From: CANRIN01 sp964493515 | GTDB taxonomy: Bacteria > Bacillota > Clostridia > Oscillospirales > JAAYOS01 | Direction of reading: 5' to 3' | DNA: 64,000 nucleotides | Assembly: GCA_964493515.1 (NCBI GenBank) | Contig: CAZBNJ010000001.1 | Coordinates: 62,001-126,000 of the forward strand | Shown here: one piece after another, positions 48,801 to 60,800 of the stretch | How the letters are laid out: each line of letters starts with the position of its first letter | How positions within the stretch are numbered: the first letter of the stretch is position 1 | Position numbers and translations under genes: made by a program | Notes under the pieces: model-generated | What the model was told of the DNA's origin: nothing | Seen by the model: only the letters and a program-made list of their open reading frames with translations | The model's database searches: none

Positions 48801-51800
48801 AGCGGGTACCAGACAAGGCTGCACTCCGAGCAGAGCAGACCGCCGGTGTAGTAGTTCAGCGTCTGGCGTCCGTTGGTGTAATACTTGACCGAGCCGATGC
48901 CCTCGACGATGCGATAGAACGGCTGACCCGCTATCTCCTCGGCGACCCTGGTCGTGTCGGTGGTATAGAACAGCATACGGACCGACCTGGAGCCGGGCTC
49001 CTCGCCCTCTATCTCCGCCGGGACCGGAACGCTGGTGGTGCGCAGCACCAGGATGCCGTTCTGAACAGCCCTCATAATGTCGCCCGGGTCATACGCCGAG
49101 CAGTAGAAGCCCGCCTCGACGTTGGTGCGGTCGTAGACGATGCCCTGATAGACGGCGTACTCGTCGCGTCCGTCCTGCGGGTCAATAAACTCGACCATCG
49201 CGTCCTTGACGTTCTGCTGACCGCCGGTCTCCTTTATCTCCTGAAGCTGCACCTGGAGGTATCCGTCGAACGCCTTCTGAGCGGACACACGCTGTATCTT
49301 GTCGTTCGAGTGGTTGGCGTGCTCGGTGCAGCTCGGGTTCGGGCACTCGCCGGGCATATCCACCCAGATGCCGCAGAACTGACCGGTCTTGTCGTAGTAT
49401 TCGTACGCGTCGACGTACTCGTACTCGGGCACCGTCTCGCCGCTCGGAGTGGTCATCGTGCCTATCTCCTTCTTCATCGGCTCGAGCGTTCCGGCGAACA
49501 TCTGCGTGCCCGGCTTGCCGGCGTTCACCTCGTCCAGCGTGTAGAGGTTCTGGTGCTCCTTCTTGTTCTCGTCGTTGTAGGTGTAGAGATAGAGCGTGGT
49601 GCGCGCGGACAGCGGGTTCCATACGTTGCCGTACTCGTCGCGTATCACGATGTCGGTGGTCACGTTTTCAAGCTCGCCGACGACGTAGACCTTGCCGTCC
49701 GCGTCCGCGAGTATCGTAAAGGTGTCGCCCGCCGCTATCGAGACGATGTTCTCAAACGGCTGGAGCGCGCCGGTCTGCTTGCCGGACGCGTCGAGCACTG
49801 GGTTCATCATCTGCACCGGATAGGCGCGCTTGGTATAGGTTCCGTCGCCCAGCTGACCGTAGGTGTTGTCGCCCCACGCAAAGACCGTGCCGTCCGCACG
49901 CAGCGCAACGGTGTGAAGCTCGCCCGCCGCCAGCTTCGGCGTGGTGATAAAGCCGCCGCCCACCACCTCGACGCGGAGCAGGACGCTCGTGCCGCTCACC
50001 TTGTTGCGCGCGAGTATCATCGTTGCGCCGTACTTCACCTTCGACGGGTCGGGGGTGCGGAAAGTCGCGTATGTGGATGTCTGACCGACCTGGATGAGTA
50101 TCGTCTCATCGAGCACGAAGAACTCCATGTCGGTCGCGTTTATCGTGTCCTGCGGCAGGTGATCGAGCAGGTTGAAGCCGAGGCGGCTGAGGTAGATTAT
50201 CTGCTGAAGGTCGATGTGCAGATAGTCGTCCTCGTGCACGACCGCTTTCGCGACACCCGGCTCGTCGTCCGCGCTGTCGCGTCCGTCAAAGCGCTTCGAC
50301 TTCGAGCTGTCGAAGTGCTCGCTGCCCTCCGAATATCCGTAGAGCACCAGCGACTCATAGTCGAGCTCGCCGACCACTATCGGATAGTTGTAGTTGTCGT
50401 TTGAGAAGTCGCCGAGCTGTCCGACCTCGTTCGCGCCGGACGCAAAGACGGTGCCGGTCGCGCGGACGAGCACGCTGTGCTCATAGCCTGCGGTAAAGCC
50501 CCAGATGCGCTCCATGTAGCTGCTGTTCTGGTTTATCTGACCGTCGTACACCTGGCTGAGCGTCTCGGTCTCGGTGTAGAACGGGTCGTCCAGTCCGACA
50601 TTCGCCGTGTCGGCGAGCCACGCGTCGTGCGCGGTCTCGTACTCCTCGGCGGTAAGCTCGACTATCTGGGCGGTCGGCTCCTCCGGCTCCTCGCCTTCGC
50701 CGCCCTCGTCGCCCTCATCGGCAAGCGTCGCGGGGGTGTCCGGCTGCTCCGGCTCCTCGGTGTGCGCCCACGCCGGTCCGTAGTAGTGGATAACGGTGGT
50801 GGCGGCGTCGCTCGAGTAGCGGTTGACCGTGTTGTCCGAGTCGACCGGAGAGCCGTTCGGCTCGTCATAGTTGCCCAGCGCGCCGGGATAGTTCTTTATC
50901 TCCGGATCGGTGACCGGATCTCCGTCGTAGCCGTAGGCGAACAGGTGCAGCTGCTCAGCACCCGGCTCCGCGTCCGGATCTATCGCGAGCGCGAGGGTTA
51001 TGTCGTATCCGGCGGTCGCCGAGTAGACATCGGCGCGCATGGCAGTCGCCTTTATCGTGCCGCCCGCGACCTGGATGTTGTTCTTGTCGTTCTTGTCCGC
51101 GTACTCATACTTGCCCGAGCCCTTGACAATGCCGGTGTAATCCACCGCGTCCTCGACATCCGAACCGAGCTGACCCGCGTTGTTGCGGCCGAATCCGTAC
51201 ATTATGCGGTCGAAGTCCACCGCAATGCCGTGGCCGAGACCGCCCGCCACAAGGCTTGCGTTCATGCCGACTGCGACTGCGGTCGTCTCGCTGTCCTTGG
51301 TCGAGCTTGAGCCGAACTGACCGTACTCGTTCGAGCCCCACGCGTAGAGCTTGCCGCCGGTGACTATCGCATAGGAGGTCTTGCCGCCTGCCGCGATGTA
51401 CAGCGCCGACTCCATGTAGCGCGTGTTAGACGGGGTGAGACCCTTGACCGTGCGCGCGGCATAGTCCTTCGACGCGGTACGGTTGCCGCTCTCGCCTATG
51501 CCGAGCTGTCCGTTCGAGTTCGAGCCCCACGCGTAGACGTTGCCACTTATCGACAGCGCCAAAGCATGGGTCGAACCGGCCGCTATCATGGTTATGCGGT
51601 CGGTCTTGTTATAGTATATGGTGTCTATCGACTGATTCTCGGCGTTCTTGTACTGGAAGCTGTGCTGCATCTTGCCCATGCCGAGTATCGTCTGCGCGTC
51701 GACCAGAACGACGTTCGGGCGGAAGTCATAGTCCCTGCCCAGACCGCGTCCGAGCGCGCCGTCGATGTTCGAGCCCCAAGTCCAAACGCGGCCGTAGTTG

Positions 51801-54800
51801 TCCAGCGCCATCGAGAAGTTCTCGCCGGCGGTGACCGAGGTGAAGGTCAGCGGACGGCGCGCGCCGTTAATGACGACGTCCTCCATGCCGCTGATGCCGA
51901 CCTGCTGCAGCCACGGCTCGGTGGTGTACTGATAGCTGACCGGGAAGCTGCCCTCGATGACCATCGAGAACGCTACCCGCTGTGGCGAGTAGATGTAGGG
52001 ATACACGTTCGGGTCAAAGCCAAGCTGGCCGTAGGTGTTGTCGCCCCAGGCGTAGACGAGGCCCGAGCTGCTCAGCGCTATGGTGTGCGACTTGCCCGCG
52101 ACCACCATCGGCATTGCCGAGATGTAGTCGGGATCGGTGCCGTTGTAGTCAGCCTTCGTCTCGCCGAGCGGCTTGCCGTCGGCGTCGAGATGGCCGTAGC
52201 TTTGGTTGTCCGGGTCGGGGTCGGACGCGTCGATGTCGCCCGAGCCGCCGGAGGAAGTGCCGGATGTATAGTGCGCGCGATTTCGGACATATGTGGGTAT
52301 AAGCCCGCTGTTTTCGCCCTGTTCTCCGTTGTAGGAGAGCATTATGGCGGAGTACGCGAGCTTTCCGGTCGGCTTTACCGTGACCGTGTTGCGCTTGTTC
52401 TCATCCTCGCTTCCGGGCAGCACGACCGTCGGCATGAGCACGTCGAGCGTCGCCGGATCGGAGGCGGCTATCTTTATCTGGTCGAGGTCGTCTATCGTCT
52501 TGTCGTCGCCGTCGGTTATCAGGTTGAAGCCTGAACGGTAGCTGTACAGCACGTCCTCAAGGTCGAACTGGACATACTCGCGCTCGCCGATTATCACCTG
52601 CGAATCGGAGATGTTCGGGTTGTCCGCAAGCTCCTCCGAGTCGAACGAGCTGGTCTGCGTCGAGTGGACATAGCCGATTATCCTTCCGTTTTCGTCGGTG
52701 GTGACGATGAGATACTTGTCGAGAAGCAGCGTCTTGGACTGTCCGTCTCCAGCCTGGACCGGTATGTAGCGGTTCTCGGAGAAGCCGTTGCCAAGCTCGC
52801 CGTGCGTGCCCGAACCCCAGTTCCAAACATAGCCGTCGCGGGCGACCATCGCGCTGTGGGTGTATCCAAGCGACAGCAGCATGCCGTCGGTCAGAGCGGT
52901 GTGCCTTATCGACGCCTCGCGCTCGCCCGCCGACACCTTTACGGCGCCGCCGACATAAGCGCGGGTCATGTCGTATGTGACCTCGCTCTGCTCGTCGTGA
53001 TATTCCCTGGTGCCAATGCCGAGCTGTCCGTCGTAGTTTGAACCCCACATCCAGGTTATGCGCGGCACAACCGTCTCTCCGTTCGGGCCGATCGAGTCCT
53101 TGGTTATCGCGGCCGAGGCAAGTCCGCCCGCCGCTATCTGTATGACATCCCCGAGCGCCACGGCGTTGCCGTCCTCGTCGAGCGCGTCGGTCAGGACGAC
53201 CACCGGAGTGGTCGAACGGTCGGCGGTCGGACGGTACTCCCTTCCGAGCTGCTCGTCGACCGACTGCGCGGTCTGCGTTCCCTCGGCTGTGAGCAGATCG
53301 ACCGCGTACTCCGCGTCCTTGCCGTAGCCGGGCTTGGTGCCCAGCTGACCGTAGGTGTTGTCGCCAAAGGTGTAGACGCGGCCGTCCGCACCCAGCACCA
53401 TGCTGTGGCGCGAGCCTGCCGAAATAGCCGTTGCGTTGGCGAGATAGCCGTTAAGCTCCTTGGCGTCGGTGTCCGAGCTGTACTCGCCCGCGAGCACGCG
53501 CACCGGCACGCGATAGGTGAAGGTGTCGGTGCCCGGTTCGATGGTTATCGACACTTCGTCCGTACCGCTTCTGAAAGTGAAATTCATCGTCTCGAACTCG
53601 GAGCGCTTGTACGCCGCGCTCTCCTCGCCGACACCCAGCTGACCGTAGGTGTTGTCGCCCCACGCAAACACGCTTCCGTCCGCGCGGAGTGCCAGCGCGT
53701 GGTTCTCGCCCGCCGCGATGTCCACGATGTCGCTGATATACAGTCCGTAGCTGGCGCTCTCGCCCTCCAGCGTCTGCACCGGCAGAGTGAAGAACATATA
53801 GTCGTCTATCTGCGGCTGACGCTCGGCGCGCTGCGTGTAGTTGTACGACGGCTGATCGTCCGGGATAGCCGGGTCGTACACGCTCAGATAGCCGTAGTTC
53901 GCGTCCTGATCGTCACCCTCGATGAAGTAGACATACTGCGCAAGCTCGCTCATCTCGTCGCTGTCGCTCGGGAACTCCTTGGCGTAGCGAGCCTTGTACT
54001 GTGCAAGAGCTGCGGTGTAAGCCTCATAGTCCCACTTTACGCCGCCGAAGGTCGGGCGAACGAGCCATTCGGCATACTTCGCGCCGTCCGACCTGAATGT
54101 GGTCGTGTCGGTGCTGAACAGCTGGCACGCGGCAACGTACAGAGCAAGCGCGCGGACATACTCGTCGTATGTCTGCATCTCGCCCGCCTCGTAGCTCGGC
54201 ATTACATCGTATATCTGCGTGCCGCCTATGACGATAAAGACCTTGCCGTCCTCGTCCACGCCAAAGGTGTTTCCGCCGCGCACGTTCTCGGTTATGGTGT
54301 TGATATACTTGCGGACATACAGCTCATAGAAGCGAGTGCCGTCGGTGTAGATTATCTCGCCGTCCTCCATCGTCTCGCGCATGTAGCGTCCGTACTTGAG
54401 AAGGCTCGCGTCCAGATTGAAGCCGTTCTCCGCGAACTCCTGCTCGACATAGCGTCCGGTCACGTCGCCGGTGTAGCCCACGCCAAGCTGACCCTTGTCG
54501 TTGCGTCCAAATCCCCAGACGCGACCCTCATCGGTCAGAAGCAGGGTGAATCCGGAGCCTGCCGTCGCCTTGACAAAGCCGTCCTTATATGTCGCGGCGC
54601 GCTGTGCAGCAAGTATGTCCGCGTCCTCGACCGCCGCCTGATAGATGACGAGTGCTTCATCGCGGGCGCGGGTCTTTTTGGTAAGCTCCGCCGCGTCTAT
54701 CTTCTTGTCGGTATAGTCGGCAACCGCCTTGAGATACTCCTTCTCGGCGGTGTCGTATGCTGCGTACAAGTCCTCTGCCGCGGCAAACGCATCCGCTATC

Positions 54801-57800
54801 TCCTCCGCGCTCGGCGCGTCCTGCTGATACGCCGTCGGCGCTATCACCTGCGTCGCGTACAGCACATCGCCGCCGCGCTTGCCGTTGCCAAGCTGTCCAA
54901 ACTCGTTCGAGCCCCAGGTGTAGACGGTGCCGTCCTGTGCGACCGCCACCGCGTGGTTCTCGCCGGCGGCTATCGACACGATGCCGCGCAGCGCGTGACC
55001 GTCGCGGGTCACGACCTGTATCGGCGTGTCGGTATAGGGGAAGCTGCTCTCGGTCTCGCCAACTCCCAGGCGGCCGTTCGCGTTCGTGCCCCACGACCAG
55101 ACGGTGCTGTCCGACTTGAGCGCGAGCGAGAAGCCGTTGCCAAGCGAGACACTCGGCACCGAGCTGTATATATAGTCGTGTTCGTCAAACGGATTGTCCT
55201 CGGTCTTGCGGACGCTTACGCTGATTATCGTCGAGCGGCCGTTGGTCGCGTTGTACACGCGAATGGTCGAACGTCCGCTGCCGACCGCCTCGAGCACCCA
55301 CCAGCTGTAATTGCCGTAGACGCTCGCGCGGCGCTCCGCGATAATGACATCCGGCTCGGACGAGGTGACGATAAACTCCACGCCGTTTACGATGCCAAGT
55401 CCCACCTTGGTCTCGGGCCCCTCGAAGTAAGGCGTCTCGGCGTCGATGTACGCAATGTTGTCCGGACGGTCCTTTATAAGACGGAAGTCGGAGATGTAGC
55501 GCTCCATTGTTCCGGCAATGTCCATCGTGTCGCCGACGACCATCTCGATGAAGCTGCCGAGCGCCACCGTCTTGGGAGTGTAGTCGTCCTCCCAGACGTA
55601 GATGCTGCGGCCCTCGTTCTCGCCGCGAGTGACTGCCTCCGGCATGGCATCCACGCCGCCGGGGGTATGGCTCAGCTCAACGCGCTTGGTGGTCTCTGCC
55701 ATCGGAGCGACCGCCGCCGCCGCGTTCATCGACGAGAGCATGCGGTTGGGCGCGGACGCCATGAAGCTCAGCTGCGGAGCCTCCCACGGAGTGGCTATCG
55801 TCGAGCCGGCAGCCGCCTCGACCACGAACGCGAAGAAGTTGATGTACTCGAACGAGTGCGTGCGGTCGTCGGTGTTGCCGTTCACCTTTGCGTAGGTGTC
55901 GACCGTGGTGCGGTTTACCTGCACGCTGTGGACAAGCTCGATATCATCCTCGCTCGGGATGTCGAAGAACGGGCCGCCGAAGTCCATGTCGTCCGGGTCG
56001 AAATTGCCGTTGTAATCGTACTCATATCCGATGAGCGACGCCGCCGCGCGGGTGTTGTAGCGCGCCGCGATGGTCACGGTTATGTCCATCGTGTTGGTGA
56101 CAAGACCCGAGCCGCTGTACACGTCCGCGAGCAGATATATGTTGCCGCTCGGATCATCCTTATAGCTCATGCTCTGAAGCTTGATAGCGTCGGCGGTCGG
56201 CTTGAACACCGAGTTGCCTTCCTCGTCGAATCCGCGCACCATCATCTGTCCGGTCACGGTCACCTCATAGTCCTGGACCGCCGCTGTACCGTACATCTCA
56301 TAAGGTATGGCGATGAATCGGAGGTCGAACTGCGACTGCGAAACGCCGAGGTCATAGCTCGAACCGAGATACATCTCCTCGCCGTCCTTGTTGACAAGGT
56401 AGACGGCGTACTGGTCGCGGGCAATGCGCGCGGTGTAGCCCTTCGAGCCAAGTATGTCATACTCCGCGACCGCGTCCCACTTGGTGTCTCCGAGCTTGGT
56501 GGTGCGCAGTCTCAGCGAGTAGCCGGTGTCCTCATAGGCGGTCGTCCAGTTGGTGTAGTTGGTCGTGTTCTGTACGTTCGGATAGTTGCGCTCAAACACG
56601 TTCTCATCGTCTATCGGGCTTTCGAGCTGATAGACGAGCATATTTGCGCGATACTCGGTCAGGTCGCCCTCGGACAGCGCATACGAATCCACGCTGACAA
56701 ACGGCTCACCCGCGCCGGTGACCGTGTAATACCTATATATAGCAGTGTTGCTGTCCTTGAGGACGGGCGCGTCCTCCTTCTCCTCCAGGTTCTTCGCGGT
56801 CCAGTTGCCCTTCAGCTTGGACAGGAACGCCGACGAAGCGTGACGCGAGTTGACCTCGAAGCGTATCGACGAGCCGACGAGCACATACTCGCCGTGCGAC
56901 AGCGGGAAGTTGTTGGTGGACACGTTGCTAAGTCCGTCGAGATAGGCGTTTATGTTCGCGCCCGCGACACCGTCGCGCACCGAGACCTCGAAGTCGACCG
57001 GATAGTAGTCGAGCGTCTTGTACACGCGCTTCTGGGTCGAGCCGCTCACGTCAACCGCCGTGCTCTCGCCAACGACCAGTCGTGCGCCGGTGTCATACAG
57101 CGGCTTCTCCGGCGATACCGTGTCGAATTCGCCGTCATTGTCGCTGTCTATCAGCTGATATACCTGGTCCAGTATGCGGTAGTTGCCCTCCGCGACCTTC
57201 GGGAAGTAGTACTCCGAGCCGTAGGACGGATTCGGGTTCGCGCCGCCGCTGAATCCCCTCACCACGTTCTCCGGATCGCTGACATCTATATAGAAAAGAC
57301 CGTAATTCGTGTCCGAATATATCTCGTTCTGGAGAACGTAGCGATGATACTTGCCGGCGTCCTGCCAGACCTCGAGCTTGCCGCCGACATACTTGTTCAC
57401 GTCTATCTGGACATCAAACAGCGCAAGACCGCGTATCTCCGACTCGATCTTGCTCTTCTCGCGTATCTCCTTTACGGTCAGGACGCTCATGTTCTTGAGC
57501 ACTTCCTCACCGTCCACAACGACGGTGTAGTGCTCTATACCGACAGTAATATAGTCCTCGTCGAAGTCGTCCTCGCCGACGCCGTTGAACGTCCAGCTGT
57601 ACGAGTAGATATCCGGCGTCAGACCGGAGCCCTGCGAGTATATCTTCAGCTCTCCGCCGGCAAGCAGCAGCAGCGACTGCGACTTCGCCGCGTGGGTAAG
57701 GTCGCCTATCTCAATGCCGCGATAGGTGGCGTAAACCGTTCCGCGGAGCGCGCTCCAGGTGCCGTTGTCCACCGACACGGAGTAGCTCGCCTCGTAGAAG

Positions 57801-60800
57801 TTCACCTCGCCGACAGCGTCGACGCCCTTGGTCACCGTCACGGTCGAACCGGTCGGGATGTAGCGCTTGCCGTTGTAGACAAGTATGCCCTCGGCGTTCT
57901 CCTGCGTAATATACTTATTGTAATATTCGTCACTGCCGACGTAGTACACGTCGTAGTTTCCGGTCGCGACCTTGTCCTCGTTCGAGTGATAGATTCCGGT
58001 CCCGACCTCGGCGGTAGTCGACGGCGAGGTGTTGCCTTCACCGTCGGTCGTGCCAGGGATGTTCACGGTCGAGGTCTCGGGCACGAGCGGATAAACCGTC
58101 CGCGCCGGAGTCTGCAAGACGAGTATGTACTCGCCCGCAGCCGGAACGCCGTCGGTCACGCTGCCCGTCCAAAGCTCGTCGTTCTTCTTGACATTCAGCG
58201 TCACATCATAGCGAAGCATGCCGCCGACATTAATAAATCCGGTTATCGACGGGATGTAGCTCTCGCCGAATCCAACAGCAGTCGGGACGCTGCGGTCGAT
58301 GGTGCTCAGTTCGCCGAGCTGACCGTAGTCGTTCGAGCCCCAAGCAAACGCGTCGCCGGATTCGGTGATGGCGTAGCTCGAGTTGCCGCCGGCGGTCAGC
58401 GTCACGACCATGTCGTCGCCGCTGTCTATCACAACTTCGTTCCACGCGCCCCACTTTGCCCAGTTGCGCGAGGTGTTGTCAATATCGGTGTCATCGCTGA
58501 ACACCGCGCCGGAGTTTCTGGGTATGCTGATGTTCCGACCGTAGGTCGGCTCCTTGCCGAGCTGACCGTCCGAGTTCGAACCAAAGACATACGCCTTCGT
58601 CGCGGTGACGACGGTCTCGCCGGTCTCGGGATCCTTGCCGGTATCGGCGATGCGCAGTATCATGGTGTGGTTCTTGCCCGCCGAGATTCCAATGGCGTCC
58701 TTCATCTGAGCGATCTTGCCGTTTTCGCTCAGCACCATCTGGGTAGCGCCCGCAACTCTGGTCACGGTCGTCTGCCAGACCTCCTGATTCGGACCGCCGT
58801 TCACTCCGGCGGCAGTCGCCTCGTTGTAGCCGAGCTGGCCGTAGCGGTTGTCGCCAAAGACACGCACGACCGCGCCGAGTTCATCCTCGCTGGTGGTACG
58901 GTTCAGCATTACCGAGTGGTAATCGCCCGCAGCGATCGCCGCGATACCCTGGGCAGTGACACCGGTCGCGTCGTTGGTGCGCACCAGACCCGGAATCGGG
59001 TTGTAGCTTTCGCCGCCGTAGTTGCCGTCACTTGCGCGGCCGAGCTGGCCATAGGTGTTGTCGCCCCAGCTCTTGACCGCCGTAGTCTCGCCGCTGACTT
59101 CCGAATATTTTCCGAGCGCGAGGTTGTGATACGCGCCGGCGGCGACCTTGGTCACGTCGGTGAGCAGCATCGCGGAAAGTGCGTCGGCGCTGGCGCTGGA
59201 GACAACGACGCCCGGCTCATTCGTCCTAAAGTCCGCCTTGTCTCCGTTCGGAATGTAACCAAGTCCGAGCTGACCGCGAGTGTTGTCGCCCCAGGTGTAG
59301 GTGTAGCCATCCGACTTGCCGAGCACCGCGACCGAGTGATATGCGCCCGCCGCAATGCTGGAAGCTCCGGTCAGATATGTGCCCGCGTCATAGTAGAGTG
59401 TGCTGTCGCCCGCGACGACCTGGGTCGGCAGGCAGCGATTCTCGTAATCGCCCACTCCGAGCTGACCGCGGTCATTAAGGCCCCAAGCATATACGGCTCC
59501 AGACGATGAGCGAGCCAAAACGTGATAATACCCCACAGAAATTTCTTCTATCAGCGTGAGCCGGAGCATTCCGTTCGCTCCGTGGACCGGAACCGGGTAT
59601 GTCGTGTACGGAGTGCTCACCAATTCACTGTCCAGAGCGTCGATCGAGCTGAGCGTTTCGTAAGTCACGCTGTCGCTGAACTCGCCGATACCAAGCTGTC
59701 CGTAGTTGTTCGCGCCCCAAGCCCAGACCGAACCGTCCGACTTCAGCGCTATCGCGAAATTCTCACCTGCGCCGATGGTCGGGGTCGCGAACTTGTTGGC
59801 ATCCTTGACCTCGAGTCCGAACTCGCCCGAGTATATGTTGCGATCCTCGTCCTCACTCTGGAAGTCGGCATAGGTCAGATCCTCGGTCGCGCCGACGCCG
59901 GTGTAGCCGAGACGCTCCGAGTCGGGAGCTTCGTCCGCGCTTATCGGGGTCAGACGTAGGCTGTTCGCATCCGCGTACTCATACTCGCTCTCGGTGACAA
60001 GGCTGTCGATCTTTATCTGCTCCACCTCGTCGGTCTCGGGATTCACATACTCGCCGAGCTCATAGTCAAAGGTCGTGCCGCGAATCGGATCGACCGCGCG
60101 GTCGCGTTCACTCAGGTTGAAGCCGACACTGTAATAACGCTGGATGCCTTCCTTATGTACGACGAGATCCTGTTTGTCGGTTATCGTCAGCGTCTCGCCC
60201 ATCTTCTGCTCGACTATGTCGCCGATGCCGTCGGCTATCTCCTCTTCGGTCAGCGGTATGTTGCCCGGATACTGGGAGAAGCGGCCGGTAAGCTCGCGGG
60301 TCGAGATGCTCGGATCGTCCTCATCCTCGGTGGTGGTGTAGACCCAAACCTTGTTGAACACCAGCTTGCGGCTGACATCCAGACCGACGAGTATCGGATA
60401 CGCCCAGTAGTTGCGGGTGTACTGCGCGTCGGTGTCCGGCTGATACGGATAAGCAAACTCCGCGAAGCGAGTTCCCGCACCGAGCAGGTAGCCGACCGAA
60501 GCGGTCGCCGAGCCCGGAGCCTGGCCGTCGTTCTTGCCGAACGCAACAACCGTGCCGTCGGTGCGGAGCGCCATGCTGAACTCCGCGCCCGCCGTTGCCG
60601 ACACTATCTCGGTTATCGGCGACGACGCGTAGGAAACGCTCGTCTCCTCGGTGCCGTTCGCCTCATCGACCTTCGTCTCAACGGTCAGCAGGTTCTTGAA
60701 CTCGTCGAGCACTCGGCTTGCGGTGTTACTCTCCTGATCCATCTTCGGGGTGTTCGCAAGCGACGTCTCGTCCGGATTCTTCAGCTTTTCGCCAAGACCA

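Larger units (their letters stand above)
52742..55164 (-). repeat. RCC1 propeller C (7 blades, with helical inserts)
   Basis: Blade cores lie near 55,100, 54,920, 54,520, 53,670, 53,370, 53,050 and 52,830. Examples are W-G-S-N-E-F-G-Q-L-G and F-G-R-N-D-K-G-Q-L-G. Two inserts interrupt it: a helical segment between blades 2 and 3, and a long mixed insert between blades 3 and 4. The latter carries N-G-F-N-L near 54,420, a divider motif out of its usual place. Confidence 0.92.
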
